Assembly (NCBI RefSeq): GCF_905480005.1
Contig: NZ_CAJQOO010000008.1
Coordinates: 62,001 to 126,000 of the forward strand
Direction: 5' to 3'
DNA: 64,000 bases
Origin: an uncultured Maricaulis sp.
GTDB taxonomy: Bacteria; Pseudomonadota; Alphaproteobacteria; Caulobacterales; Maricaulaceae
Positions 27,633-37,191 of the stretch are shown piece after piece. The stretch's first letter is position 1, and every line of letters begins with the position of its first letter. The notes under the pieces were generated by a model, which saw only the letters and a list, made by a program, of their open reading frames with translations, was not told the DNA's origin and ran no database searches. The position numbers and the translations under genes were made by a program.

Positions 27633-27766
27633 GCCCGTACGCTCCGCTTTCGGTTTCGGTGTGGGCCTATAGCCCGCGCCCCGCGCAGAGGCAAACCCGG
27701 ACTGCCCGCGCAATGGGCATGGCGACCGGCTGATCTCGCATCATCATCTGTATGGGGAGGACATCG

Positions 27767-27841
27767 TGGCAGTCCCTAGGGGAATCGAACCCCTCTTTCC
27801 AGGTTGAAAACCTGGCGTCCTAACCGATAGACGAAGGGACC
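27767..27841 (-). tRNA. tRNA-Glu (anticodon TTC)
   Basis: A 75-base minus-strand cloverleaf. The acceptor GGTCCCT pairs with AGGGACT (one G-U pair), the discriminator is G and CCA is encoded. The anticodon stem CCAGG/CCTGG encloses loop TTTTCAA, with TTC at 27806-27808. Besides protein synthesis it may supply translation only: heme is made here through 5-aminolevulinate synthase (hemA below), not from glutamyl-tRNA. Confidence 0.95.
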
Positions 27842-27908
27842 GCAGCGATGTGAGGGCCGTCGTATAGAAAAGCCTGAGCATCCTTGCAAGCGGGATTTCT
27901 GCAAAAAA

Positions 27909-29720
27909 TCATTCCGCTGCAGTTGCGAGGTCTTCCAGGTGGAGCTGCACGCGTTCCCGGCCCTGCCAGCTGTCCAGTTTAAGGCGTCCGAAAGCGTGGA
28001 ACAAGTCCGGGCCCGCCGCCAGCAGGGCCTCGCCAATTGGCGTATCGGCGCAGCGAAAGCAAATACCATCGACCCGGCGGCTGTCGATATCGGTGAGCGT
28101 GAAACGCACATGATCCGTGCCTACACGCTTGGCGAAGCTGACCCGCATCCTTGGCAGGACAAAGCACGGTTCCGCATTGCCCTGACCGTAAGGACCCGCC
28201 TGTTCCAGCGTGCGTGCGAGGTCGAGCGTGAGCCCGGAGGCGGACAAGACACCATCGGCCTTCAGCGCCATGGCATCGGCTGCGGCTGCGAGTTCGGGCG
28301 CCAGACGTGTGTCGAGATCGGCGACGAGCTCTGTTATCCGGTCCGGATCGACGCTGAGCCCACCGGCCATGGCGTGACCGCCGCCGGAGAGCAACAGGCC
28401 GGCCTCGCGGGCCGCCGCGATCGCGCCGCCCAGATTTACGCCGGGTACGGAGCGACCGGACCCCTTGCCGACGGGCGGTGTCGCTTCGCGATCAATCCCG
28501 ATAACGATGACGGGCTTGTCGAAACGTTCCTTCAGCCGGCCGGCCACAACGCCGATCACGCCAGGGTGCCAGCCTTCGCCGGCGGCAATCAGGATCGCCC
28601 GGTCCGATGCCTGGCCTTCTAGCTGGGCGCTGGCAGCGTCCAGCACGTCCGCCTCGATGGCGCGACGCTCGGCGTTGAGCCGGTCGAGTTGATCGGAAAT
28701 CCGCAGCGCCACGGCCTCATCCTCGGTGGTCAGCAGGGTCGCGCCGAGATCCGATTTGCCGACCCGGCCGCCGGCATTGATACGCGGCCCGATCAGGAAA
28801 CCGGCATGATAGGTCGTCGCCTCACCTTCCACGCCCGACTTTTCGGCCAGGCTTCGCAGACCGAGATTGCGCCAGCCGGTCATCGCCTTCAGGCCCTGGG
28901 CGGTGATCGCTCGATTAATGCCGGTGAGCGGAACGACATCACAGATCGTGCCGAGGGCGGCGAGGTCGATCCAGTCGAGCAGATTGGGCTCATTGTCAGG
29001 CGTGATGGTCCCGCGCCGCCGGCCTTCGCGATTGAGTGCCGCGAGGAATACAAAGGTTACCCCGGCAGCCGCGAGATGACCGCAACCGGATTTGTCGTCG
29101 GCCCGGTTGGGATTGACCAGCGCCGCGGCGGGCGGCATCGCCGCATCCATCAAATGGTGGTCGATGACGATGACGTCGAGATCGATGGTCGCCGCATGCT
29201 CCAGAGCCGCGTGGGCAGCAGCGCCGCAATCCACCGTGATGACGAGCTCCGCGCCGCGCGCTTTCAGCGTGTCGAACGCCTCGCCCGACGGGCCATACCC
29301 CTCCTCGACACGGTCAGGCACGTAAATCTCCGCATCATGGTCGAAATGCCGGAAATACCGGATGAGTTGAGCGGCCGAGGTCGCACCGTCGACATCGTAA
29401 TCGGCGAATACCGCCATCGGGCGTGCCGTCTCGATCGCCTCCCATACGAGGCGGGCGGCCTTGTCCATATCGGCGAAATCGGCGGGATCGGGAAAACTGT
29501 CACGCAAGCGCGGCGCGAGATAGCCCGCTGCGCCTTGCGCGGTGATACCCCTCGCCGCCATGACCCGCGCGAGCGCGTCGGGCACGCCCTGCTGGCGGGC
29601 GATGGTGACAATCTCGCCCTCATCCGCCTCGCGCAGCCTCCAGCGTTTGCCGGATAGCGAACGGCTCACCCCCAGGAGTGGAGATGAGCCGCCGGATTGT
29701 GTCGGATTGTCGTCGAGCAT
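27909..29720 (-). CDS. recJ: Single-stranded-DNA-specific exonuclease RecJ
   Basis: 603-aa 5'-3' exonuclease used in RecF recombination and mismatch repair. The DHH-family metal motifs are visible in order: FADYDVDGATSAAQL near residue 105, VITVDCGAAAH near 160 and IVIDHHLMD near 180. Further on are GPRINAGGRVGKSDLGA near 310 and SGGGHAMAGGLSV near 450 (DHHA1 domain). The first codon could be GTG at 29723 or ATG at 29720. It starts about 10 bases after glpX ends, so the two are probably one transcript. Confidence 0.96.
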   Translation of the reverse strand: MLDDNPTQSGGSSPLLGVSRSLSGKRWRLREADEGEIVTIARQQGVPDALARVMAARGITAQGAAGYLAPRLRDSFPDPADFADMDKAARLVWEAIETARPMAVFADYDVDGATSAAQLIRYFRHFDHDAEIYVPDRVEEGYGPSGEAFDTLKARGAELVITVDCGAAAHAALEHAATIDLDVIVIDHHLMDAAMPPAAALVNPNRADDKSGCGHLAAAGVTFVFLAALNREGRRRGTITPDNEPNLLDWIDLAALGTICDVVPLTGINRAITAQGLKAMTGWRNLGLRSLAEKSGVEGEATTYHAGFLIGPRINAGGRVGKSDLGATLLTTEDEAVALRISDQLDRLNAERRAIEADVLDAASAQLEGQASDRAILIAAGEGWHPGVIGVVAGRLKERFDKPVIVIGIDREATPPVGKGSGRSVPGVNLGGAIAAAREAGLLLSGGGHAMAGGLSVDPDRITELVADLDTRLAPELAAAADAMALKADGVLSASGLTLDLARTLEQAGPYGQGNAEPCFVLPRMRVSFAKRVGTDHVRFTLTDIDSRRVDGICFRCADTPIGEALLAAGPDLFHAFGRLKLDSWQGRERVQLHLEDLATAAE

Positions 29721-29731
29721 CACACCATCGA

Positions 29732-30688
29732 TCAGGCCGCCGGTCGGGCTGACCGGATACGGCGGACGGAATGATCGGCTGAGTCGAGCAAAAGCGTATG
29801 CGTGTGGACCAGATCGCCCTCCTTGCGCACACCATCGACCAGATCACCATCGGTGACGCCGGCGGCGACGAAAAGGCAATGGCTCGCCGCCAGTTCGGCG
29901 ACGTCATACTTGCGATCGAGATCCGTCACCCCGGTCCGGGCCGCACGCACACGTTCATCATCATTGCGGAAGACGAGACGCGCCTGCATCTGGCCACCGA
30001 TACAGCGCAGGGCCGAAGCGAGCAGCACACCTTCAGGGGCGCCGCCCTGGCCGATATAGAGGTCGACACCGGCACCGAGGCCCGCCGTCCCCATCCCGCC
30101 GGCGACATCGCCATCGGGGATCAGGCGAATGCGGCCACCGACCGATTTCACACCATCCATGATGGGCTGGTGACGCTCGCGTTCGAGGATACAGACGGTG
30201 ATCTCGGATGGGTCGACACCCTTGGCCTTGGCCAGATTGCGGACATTATCCGCGGGCGAGGCATCGAGATCGATCACGCCAGCGGGCAGACCCGGGCCGA
30301 CAGCAATCTTGTCCATATAGGTATCCGGCGCATGCAGCAGACCGCCGCGGAGCGCGAAGGAGACCAGGACCAGCGCATTGGGTTGCCCTTTTGCGGTCAG
30401 CGTCGTGCCTTCGAGCGGATCCAGTGCGATGTCGATCTCGGGGCCTTCGCCCGTCCCGACTTCCTCACCAATGAAGAGCATTGGCGCTTCGTCACGCTCG
30501 CCCTCGCCAATCACGATCCGCCCCTTCATGGGCATGGCGTTCAAGCCCGTGCGCAGAGCGTCAACTGCGGCCTGGTCCGCCAATTCCTTTTCACCACGCC
30601 CGATCCAGCCATAGGCTGCCACGGCTGCGTGCTCAGCCGCACGAACGGCCTGAAAGGCCAGATTGGTCAGGGCTTGCGTGTCGCTCAT
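29732..30688 (-). CDS. glpX: Class II fructose-1,6-bisphosphatase
   Basis: 318-aa GlpX-type phosphatase of gluconeogenesis that hydrolyses fructose-1,6-bisphosphate. The metal/phosphate motif DPLEGTTLTAKGQPNA lies near residue 90. GEGERDEAPMLFIGEEVGTG near 61 and GGAPEGVLLASALRCIGGQM near 217 are family blocks. Length is normal. It lies directly upstream of recJ, an arrangement common in Alphaproteobacteria. No class I fbp is visible in the window. Confidence 0.95.
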   Translation of the reverse strand: MSDTQALTNLAFQAVRAAEHAAVAAYGWIGRGEKELADQAAVDALRTGLNAMPMKGRIVIGEGERDEAPMLFIGEEVGTGEGPEIDIALDPLEGTTLTAKGQPNALVLVSFALRGGLLHAPDTYMDKIAVGPGLPAGVIDLDASPADNVRNLAKAKGVDPSEITVCILERERHQPIMDGVKSVGGRIRLIPDGDVAGGMGTAGLGAGVDLYIGQGGAPEGVLLASALRCIGGQMQARLVFRNDDERVRAARTGVTDLDRKYDVAELAASHCLFVAAGVTDGDLVDGVRKEGDLVHTHTLLLDSADHSVRRIRSARPAA

Positions 30689-30742
30689 TTCGTCTTCCTC
30701 ATCATCCCGTCCGGGTGCGGAACGGGCGGCTTTACGCCGATC

Positions 30743-31072
30743 CTATTGCTGGGGAGGCTGGGTTCGGGCCTGCCCGTCACTCACAAAATCACTGGCGTCC
30801 CCACGCCGGTTTTCCTCTTCGCGGCGTAAGGCCTCGGCCTGCATGGCGGCGCGCTCATCGAGCAGGCGCTGCGTGGCAGCATCCATGGCCCCCGCTTCGC
30901 TCTGTGGAAGGGATGTTACCGGTACCACGGGCGGTGCTTCTCGTCTATCCCCGGCTCGGGCGAGACGTTCATCAACCCAGCTCGGATTGGCATCATCGGA
31001 CGCCGGCATGTCGATCACGGCGCAGCCGCCAGCACCGAGCGTCACACACAGGACGAACAGGACATGTTTCAT
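30743..31072 (-). CDS. Small lipoprotein, unknown function
   Basis: 109 aa with a lipoprotein signal: MKHVLFVLCVTLGAGG followed by Cys17 (lipobox GAGGC). The mature part is hydrophilic and probably helical near the end (ATQRLLDERAAMQAEALRRE). The C-terminus is low-complexity and Q/P-rich. Asp-rather than Asp/Asp sorting cannot be judged; position +2 is alanine, which favours outer-membrane sorting in enteric rules. I do not recognise a family. It is divergent from phaC. Confidence 0.72.
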   Translation of the reverse strand: MKHVLFVLCVTLGAGGCAVIDMPASDDANPSWVDERLARAGDRREAPPVVPVTSLPQSEAGAMDAATQRLLDERAAMQAEALRREEENRRGDASDFVSDGQARTQPPQQ

Positions 31073-31155
31073 GGGCTCTCCTCGCGCTGGACGCGCGTCG
31101 CGCTTTCTATACGCTGATAAGGGTCTGAGTCACCTGTTGATCACAAGGGATTGCC

Positions 31156-33069
31156 ATGAGCGACACGTCGGGAAATGACAAGAATAAGGATCCCGGCAAG
31201 CCTGATGACAAGGCCGACACGCCTGGTTGGGCCGGGTTCTCCGAAAAGGAATTCGACGCCCTCGACAAGGTATCGCGCAATCTGATGCAGGCCTCATTGA
31301 AGTCGCAGCACCTGATGTCAGACGTCATGCGCAAGGCGATTGAGGGCGATCCGGTCCTGCCCAATGCCGACCCCTTTCATTCGGCGCCGGAATTCCAGGA
31401 AGTCTGGGCTAAGATTGCCGAACAGCCCGACCTCATGATGCAAGCCCAGGCCGATCTCATGAAGGGCTATATCGATCTCTGGTCGAACACGACCAAGCGG
31501 ATGATGACCAGTGATTCGCCGACGACGCCGGCCATCAGTCCCGAACCCGGTGACAAGCGCTGGCGCTCGGCTGACTGGTCGGAAAACCCGGTTTTCGACG
31601 CGATCAAGCAATCCTATCTGCTCAACCAGCATTTCATGATGGGTCTGGTCGGCAGCGTTGACGGCATCGATGAGCGGACCAAGCGCAAAGTCGAGTTTCT
31701 CACCAAACAGATGACGGATGCGCTGTCGCCCACGAATTTTGCCCTGACCAACCCCGACGTACTCCGCGCAACCATGGAAAGCCAGGGAGAGAACCTGACC
31801 AGGGGATTGCAGAACCTGCTCGATGATCTCGCAGCCGGCGACGGGCGACTGGCGCTCACCCAGACGGATACGGACGGGTTCAAGGTCGGCCGCGACATGG
31901 CGACAACGCCGGGCAAGGTCGTCTTCCAGAACGATCTGATGGAATTGATCCAGTACGCGCCGACAACAGAGAGCGTGAAGGCGCGTCCACTGCTGATAGC
32001 GCCGCCCTGGATCAACAAATTCTACATCATGGATCTGCGCGAAAAGAATTCCATGATCCGCTGGCTGGTCGATCAGGGCTTCACCGTCTTCCTGATTTCC
32101 TGGGTCAATCCGGGCCCGGAGCTCAAGGACAAGACCTTCGAGGATTACATGCATGAGGGGCTGTTTGCAGCCCTGCACGCGATCGAGGCTGCCACCGGCG
32201 AAACCTCTGTCAATGCAGTCGGCTATTGCGTGGCGGGTACGCTCCTTTCCTCGGCCATGGCCTGGCTTGAGGCGGAAGGCCAGTCAGAACGAATTGCCTC
32301 GGCAACCTTCTTCGCGGCCCAGTCGGATTTCGAAAAGGCCGGTGATCTGCTCATCTTCATTGATGATGTCTGGCTGAAGGAAATCGAGCGCATCATGGAC
32401 AGCCAGGGCGGTGTTCTGGACGGACGCTCGATGGCGGACACATTCAATCTCCTGCGCTCGAACGATCTTGTCTGGTCCTTCGTGGTCAATAACTACCTGC
32501 TCGGCCGCCAGCCTCAAGCCTTCGACCTCCTGTTCTGGAATGCCGACCAGACGCGCATGCCCAAGGCCCTGCACCTCTGGTATCTCGACAATTTCTACAA
32601 GAATAACCGATTGGCGAAGGGCGAGCTCGAGCTCGGCGGCCACACGCTGGATCTCGGTGCCGTCAAGACACCGGTCTATATCCAGGCATCCCGCGAGGAC
32701 CATATCGCGCCCTACCCGTCCGTGTATCGCGCCGCCCGCCTGTTTGGCGGCCCGGCCCGCTTCATGATGGCGGGCTCCGGACATATTGCCGGCGTGATCA
32801 ATCACCCCGACGCCAAGAAATACCAGTACTGGACCAATGACGCCCTACCCGAGACCGTCGAAGACTGGATCGGCGGCGCATCGGAGCATCCCGGCTCCTG
32901 GTGGGGCGATTGGCGCGCCTGGCTGTTTGACCGCTCGGGCGACGATGTCCCGCCGCGCACGCCCGGTGATGGCAAGCTGAAGGCGATCCGCAAGGCGCCC
33001 GGCCGCAACGTCCTTGTGCGAAGCGACGCCAAGCCGTCGAAATCGGCAAAACCGGAACCGGCAGCCTAG
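31156..33069 (+). CDS. phaC: Class I poly(3-hydroxyalkanoate) synthase
   Basis: 637-aa polymerase that links 3-hydroxyacyl-CoA into storage polyester. The nucleophile Cys358 sits in the lipase-like box VGYCVAGTLLSSAM. Downstream are the catalytic Asp region (YIQASREDHIAPYPSVY) and the His region (GSGHIAGVINHP). N-terminal PhaC domain features include the PPWINKFYIMDLREKNSMIR block. The tail is lysine-rich (RSDAKPSKSAKPEPAA). AAGGGA precedes the ATG. No phaAB is nearby, but scoAB in this window could help acetoacetate turnover. Its stop shares a CTAG with the convergent ABC-exporter gene. Confidence 0.95.
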   Translation: MSDTSGNDKNKDPGKPDDKADTPGWAGFSEKEFDALDKVSRNLMQASLKSQHLMSDVMRKAIEGDPVLPNADPFHSAPEFQEVWAKIAEQPDLMMQAQADLMKGYIDLWSNTTKRMMTSDSPTTPAISPEPGDKRWRSADWSENPVFDAIKQSYLLNQHFMMGLVGSVDGIDERTKRKVEFLTKQMTDALSPTNFALTNPDVLRATMESQGENLTRGLQNLLDDLAAGDGRLALTQTDTDGFKVGRDMATTPGKVVFQNDLMELIQYAPTTESVKARPLLIAPPWINKFYIMDLREKNSMIRWLVDQGFTVFLISWVNPGPELKDKTFEDYMHEGLFAALHAIEAATGETSVNAVGYCVAGTLLSSAMAWLEAEGQSERIASATFFAAQSDFEKAGDLLIFIDDVWLKEIERIMDSQGGVLDGRSMADTFNLLRSNDLVWSFVVNNYLLGRQPQAFDLLFWNADQTRMPKALHLWYLDNFYKNNRLAKGELELGGHTLDLGAVKTPVYIQASREDHIAPYPSVYRAARLFGGPARFMMAGSGHIAGVINHPDAKKYQYWTNDALPETVEDWIGGASEHPGSWWGDWRAWLFDRSGDDVPPRTPGDGKLKAIRKAPGRNVLVRSDAKPSKSAKPEPAA

Positions 33070-34943
33070 GCGTCGACCTGACCGAATTGCAGCTCGACAT
33101 ATCGGGCGTAGAGACCGCCGCGCTGAAGCAGGTCGTCATGGCGACCGGTGTCGACCACTTGCCCGTTCTCCAGAACGATAATCCGGTCTGCCGAACGCAC
33201 GGTCGCCAGCCTGTGGGCGATCACCAGGGTTGTTCGTCCCTCGGACAGGGTCTCCACGGCGGCCTGGATCAGTTGCTCACTCTCTGAGTCGAGAGCGCTG
33301 GTCGCCTCGTCAAGCAGCAGGACCGGGGCATCGCGCAAAATGGCGCGGGCGATGGCGAGGCGTTGGCGCTGCCCGCCGGACAGGCTGGCGGCCCGCTCGC
33401 CAAGCGATGTGTCATAGCCCTCTGGCAAGGCCTGGATGAAGGCGTCGGCATTGGCGGCCCGAGCCGCGGCCTGGACCTCGGCATCACTCGCTTCGGGGCG
33501 TCCAAAGCGGATATTGTCGGCCACGCTTCCCGAGAAGAGCGGCGCGTTTTGCTGCACGATGGCCAGCTTTTCGCGCAAGGCTTGCGGATCGAGCTGTTTG
33601 ATATCGCGTCCATCCAGACAGATCCGCCCGCCAAGGGGATCATGCAGGCGCAGCAGAAGCTGGAACAGTGTCGTCTTGCCAGCCCCGGACGGCCCGACAA
33701 TGGCGACCGTCTCGCCGGGTCTGGCCTCGAAGCTGACCGCCCGCAGAGCCGGTTCGGCCTCCCGGCCCGGATAGGCGAAACGGACAGCCTCGAACGCAAT
33801 CGCGCCTTCAACGGGCTCGGCCAGCTCCTCGACCGGCGACGCGATGGGCAGTGAGGTGCGCGCGACCAGCAATTCCATCAGACGCTCGGTGGCACCGGCC
33901 GCCCGCATCATCTCGGTGTAGGTTTCGGTGAGCATGCCCACGCCGCTCACGGCGACAAAGGCATACATCACGAACTGGGTCATCGCGCCGGGCGTGATGG
34001 CGCCAGCCTGCACCTGAACAGCACCAAACCACAGCACCGCGATCAATCCGGTCAGAATGACCGAGAAGATCAAGGCGGTCATGAAGGAGCGGACATTGAT
34101 CCGCCGCATCGCCGAGACAAAGGTCATTTCCACCGCCTTGCCAAAGCGGTGGGATTCCTCGCGCTCGCGGGTGAAGGCCTGCACTGTCTGGATTGCCTGC
34201 AGGGTCTCGCCGGCCCGCGCCGAGGCATCGGCCAGATTATCCTGGCTGACGCGCGACAGACGCTGGATCCGGCGGCCGAACAACATGATCGGTCCCAGCA
34301 TCAAAGGGCCGAGCGCCAGCACGAGCAGGGCCAGCTGCCAGCTCACGACGACCATCAGGATCAAGGCTCCGGTCGTGGTCGCCACGGTCCGCAACGCCAC
34401 CGAGATCGAGGACCCGACGACCGTCTGTATCAAGGTTGTATCGGTGGTCAGGCGCGAGAGCACCTCGCCGGTCCGCGTCCCTGCATAAAAACGCGCATCG
34501 AGCGACAGCAGATGGGAAAATACATCCTGGCGCAGATCCGCCACGACACGTTCACCCAGCCGACTGATGAAATAGAATCGGAAAGCGCTGGCGAGGCCCA
34601 GCAGGACCGCCACACCCATCCCGGCCAGAAAATAGATTCCGAGCCCCGAGCTGTCCCCCAGGCCGGCACAGGCATCAGACTGGGTCGCGCCTGCAAAACC
34701 GCAATCGACCACGAGACGGAAGGCTGCGGGCAGGAGCAACGTCAGACCAGACGCCAGGAAGAGAAAAACCGAGAAGGCCGCCAACAAGCCCGGATAGCGC
34801 AATATATAGGGCATCAGTCGGCGCAAGGGCTGCACCGATTTGGCCTTTTCCCGGTGGGCCTGGTCGCGCTCGAGCTCGGCGGCAAATCCTGAACCGCGGG
34901 CTTCGTCCACGGCAGCATCTCGCGCGGTCTGGGTTTCGGTCAT
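33066..34943 (-). CDS. ABC exporter, fused membrane and ATPase domains (MsbA-like)
   Basis: 625-aa half-transporter. Residues about 40-340 form a six-helix type IV ABC membrane domain (RLGERVVADLRQDVFSHLL is a coupling-helix region). Residues about 375-620 form the ATPase, with Walker A GPSGAGKTT, signature LSGGQRQRLAIARA, Walker B VLLLDEATSALD and the switch His in VIAHRLATVRSAD. It must dimerise to work. The substrate is unknown: lipid A flippase and multidrug exporters look alike. A cysteine pair in a periplasmic loop (DCGFAGATQSDACAG) may form a disulfide. Confidence 0.92.
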   Translation of the reverse strand: MTETQTARDAAVDEARGSGFAAELERDQAHREKAKSVQPLRRLMPYILRYPGLLAAFSVFLFLASGLTLLLPAAFRLVVDCGFAGATQSDACAGLGDSSGLGIYFLAGMGVAVLLGLASAFRFYFISRLGERVVADLRQDVFSHLLSLDARFYAGTRTGEVLSRLTTDTTLIQTVVGSSISVALRTVATTTGALILMVVVSWQLALLVLALGPLMLGPIMLFGRRIQRLSRVSQDNLADASARAGETLQAIQTVQAFTREREESHRFGKAVEMTFVSAMRRINVRSFMTALIFSVILTGLIAVLWFGAVQVQAGAITPGAMTQFVMYAFVAVSGVGMLTETYTEMMRAAGATERLMELLVARTSLPIASPVEELAEPVEGAIAFEAVRFAYPGREAEPALRAVSFEARPGETVAIVGPSGAGKTTLFQLLLRLHDPLGGRICLDGRDIKQLDPQALREKLAIVQQNAPLFSGSVADNIRFGRPEASDAEVQAAARAANADAFIQALPEGYDTSLGERAASLSGGQRQRLAIARAILRDAPVLLLDEATSALDSESEQLIQAAVETLSEGRTTLVIAHRLATVRSADRIIVLENGQVVDTGRHDDLLQRGGLYARYVELQFGQVDA

Positions 34944-34969
34944 GCAATCACTCTCTGCTCGGTCGAGGC

Positions 34970-35593
34970 TCAGGCCGGTTTGCGGGCGATGACGAACAGT
35001 GCCGCGCCGGGTTTTGGGCGCCAGTCATAGGTTATTTCGAACCCGGCTTCGACAATCTCTTGCTTGAGCGTCCGCGTACCGAAGGCCTTGACCGGCGGAA
35101 AGGCACCGAAAAACTGCCCGATCGGCAGGATCGGCACCATGAACCAATAACCATCCAGCAAACAGGCTGTGCTGGTGATGAAGTGGCCGCCGGGCCGAAG
35201 CAGTTTCATCGCCTTGGCGATCGCCGCCTGGCGATCTTCCAGCAGGTGCAGGATGCTCATGCCGAGAACGACGTCGAAACTGCCCTCCGGCGCATCCAGA
35301 TCGACGAAATCGGCGCGCTGATAGCTGATATTGTCGATTGCCGCCTCGGCACCGCGCGTCTCGGCAATCGCCAGCATCTCGCCGGAGAGGTCCGTCGCCA
35401 GGATGGAGCCGGCAGCATCCGCGAGGCGGCGGGCCGTTCCGCCTGTGCCGCAACCGAATTCCACCAGGCGCGTATCCGACGTCAGTGTTTCACGGATTTT
35501 CGAGAGCTTGAACTCCCACGACTCGACGTCCGCAATCGGTTGGTTCGAGTATTTTTCCGCGATCTTGTCCCACCAGCGTTGTGCTTGACCCAT
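34970..35593 (-). CDS. Class I SAM-dependent methyltransferase
   Basis: 207-aa Rossmann-fold methyltransferase. Motif I is LVEFGCGTGGTARRLADAAG (residues about 43-62), followed by the acidic SAM-binding LATDLSGEML and the post-motif SFDVVLGMSILHLLED. A C-terminal segment is YWFMVPILPIGQFFGAFPPV. The ATG at 35593 is chosen because GGAGA lies seven bases upstream and the N-terminus MGQAQRWWDKIAEKYSNQP is typical; the frame runs a further 36 codons upstream without support. The substrate is unknown. It is divergent from a LysR regulator, which may control it. Confidence 0.87.
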   Translation of the reverse strand: MGQAQRWWDKIAEKYSNQPIADVESWEFKLSKIRETLTSDTRLVEFGCGTGGTARRLADAAGSILATDLSGEMLAIAETRGAEAAIDNISYQRADFVDLDAPEGSFDVVLGMSILHLLEDRQAAIAKAMKLLRPGGHFITSTACLLDGYWFMVPILPIGQFFGAFPPVKAFGTRTLKQEIVEAGFEITYDWRPKPGAALFVIARKPA

Positions 35594-35612
35594 GACTTTG
35601 TCTCCACTGCGA

Positions 35613-35629
35613 GTTCGCGCCGTACGAAC
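35613..35629. promoter_or_regulatory. LysR-type T-N11-A dyad between methyltransferase and lysR
   Basis: GTTCG and CGAAC arms surround a 7-base spacer. Inside lies TCGCGCCGTACGA, which fits the T-N11-A rule for LysR-family sites. It lies 20 bases upstream of the methyltransferase start in the shared divergent promoter region, so the adjacent LysR protein is the natural candidate to bind it. Confidence 0.35.
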
Positions 35630-35705
35630 CACCAAGGCCCCGGTTTTGACATACGTTGAGCGAATATAAATTGCCGCCATCCGGACATCTGATATACGCA
35701 TTTAG

Positions 35706-36623
35706 ATGAATTGGAACGCCATCGCCTTCGACTGGAATCAGATCCGCGCCCTCCTCGCCACGATCGAGGAAGGCTCATTCTCCGCCGCAGCACGCGCGTT
35801 GGGCCAGACCCAGCCAACCCTCAGTCGCCAGATTGCGGCGCTGGAAGCGGATTTGGGGGTCACCCTTTTCGAGCGCAATCGCCGCGCCACCCAGCCAACC
35901 CGCGCGGCGCTGGAACTGGTCGAGCATGTCCGCTCCATGGGCGAGGCCGCCCAACGCATCTCGTTGACCGCTTCGGGCCAATCCAGCGCGGTCGAGGGCC
36001 TGGTGACCATCACCGCGACCAATATCATGGCGTCTTTCTATCTCCCGCCCATCATCAGACGGATCCGTGAGGAAGCACCGGGTATCCGCCTCGAGATCAT
36101 TGCCTCGAATGAATTGCAGGATCTGCAGAAGCGAGAGGCCGACATCGCCATCCGGCATGCCCGCCCGGAACAACCGGACCTGATTGCCCGCCTGGTCAGC
36201 GAGACCACAGGCCATCTCTATGCGCATCCGGACTATCTCGACCGCGTCGGTCGCCCAACCAACCTGGACGATGTCAACCGGCTCGATTTCATCGGCTTCG
36301 AACAGAATGAACGCGTGATCGAGCATCTCAATGCAATCGGGCTGAACCTGACGCCGGATAACTTCCGTATCAGCAGCGGCAGCTCGACCGTGCATCACGC
36401 CCTGGCCATGCAGGGCCTCGGCGTGACCCCGATGACCCGCGACTGGATCGACCAGCACTCCATCCTGGAGCAAGTCTGGCCGGCCCTGCCCCCGATCCCG
36501 GTCCAGACCTGGCTGGTCACCCATCGCGAGCTCAATACCAGCCGCCGTATCCGCCTGGTCTTCGACGCCATCGCCGACGGTCTGGCCGACCAGGCACGAG
36601 CCCGGCCACGCCCGCGGCTGTGA
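35706..36623 (+). CDS. LysR-family transcriptional regulator
   Basis: 305 aa. The N-terminal winged helix-turn-helix (SFSAAARALGQTQPTLSRQI, residues about 24-43) is followed by a periplasmic-binding-like effector domain from about residue 95 (VEGLVTITATNIMASFYLPP). No clear ribosome site precedes the ATG. It is divergent from a methyltransferase gene with 112 bases between starts, the usual arrangement for a LysR protein and its target. The inducer is unknown. Confidence 0.92.
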   Translation: MNWNAIAFDWNQIRALLATIEEGSFSAAARALGQTQPTLSRQIAALEADLGVTLFERNRRATQPTRAALELVEHVRSMGEAAQRISLTASGQSSAVEGLVTITATNIMASFYLPPIIRRIREEAPGIRLEIIASNELQDLQKREADIAIRHARPEQPDLIARLVSETTGHLYAHPDYLDRVGRPTNLDDVNRLDFIGFEQNERVIEHLNAIGLNLTPDNFRISSGSSTVHHALAMQGLGVTPMTRDWIDQHSILEQVWPALPPIPVQTWLVTHRELNTSRRIRLVFDAIADGLADQARARPRPRL

Positions 36624-36631
36624 GATAGCCA

Positions 36632-36666
36632 AAACGAAAACGGGCGGTGCCAGTGGCACCGCCCGT
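36632..36666 (-). terminator. Terminator of the rplM-rpsI operon (possibly bidirectional)
   Basis: A perfect 12-base stem (ACGGGCGGTGCC and GGCACCGCCCGT) with a 3-base loop AGT spans 36640-36666. On the minus strand it is followed by TTTTCGTTTT, as expected for rho-independent termination after rpsI. The plus side has only CTTGC, so it may stop lysR transcription less efficiently. Confidence 0.8.
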
Positions 36667-36692
36667 CTTGCATTCGGCGTGTTCTGTAAAGC

Positions 36693-37190
36693 TTAGCGCT
36701 TGGAGAACTGGAAGGAACGACGGGCCTTGGCCTTGCCGTACTTCTTACGCTCGACGACGCGGCTGTCGCGGGTCAGGAAGCCACCGGCTTTCAGGACCGG
36801 GCGCAGACCCGGTTCAAACAGCTGGAGGGCCTTGGAGATGCCGTGACGCACAGCACCGGCCTGGCCGGACAGGCCTCCACCGACGACGGTAGCGACAATG
36901 TCGAACTCATCGACACGTTCGGCTGCCTGCAGCGGCTGCTGGAGCAGCATGCGCAGGACCGGACGTGCGAAATAGACTTCCTGGTCACGGCCATTGACCG
37001 TGATCTTGCCATTGCCGCGCTTGATCCAGACGCGGGCGACCGCGTTCTTGCGCTTGCCAGTGGCATAGGAACGGCCGTGCTCATCGATTTTGGGCTCAGC
37101 CGGAACGGACTCGTCAGCCACCACGGTGCCGGCATCGGCTTCCTTGATGACGTCTTTGAGGTCTTCGAGCGAGCGGGCTTCTTCTGACAT
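36693..37190 (-). CDS. rpsI: 30S ribosomal protein S9
   Basis: 165-aa S9. The conserved body is [20 protein letters not shown] from residue 43 and the C-terminus is [13 protein letters not shown], whose final Lys-Arg tail contacts tRNA in the P site. An N-terminal extension of about 40 acidic residues ([19 protein letters not shown]) is longer than in E. coli but usual in Alphaproteobacteria. It starts 1 base after the rplM stop. Confidence 0.97.
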   Translation of the reverse strand: MSEEARSLEDLKDVIKEADAGTVVADESVPAEPKIDEHGRSYATGKRKNAVARVWIKRGNGKITVNGRDQEVYFARPVLRMLLQQPLQAAERVDEFDIVATVVGGGLSGQAGAVRHGISKALQLFEPGLRPVLKAGGFLTRDSRVVERKKYGKAKARRSFQFSKR

Positions 37191-37191
37191 A

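Noticed and set aside
28689..29657. 322-codon plus-strand frame over recJ
   Set aside because: Shadow of recJ, which has all DHH and DHHA1 motifs.
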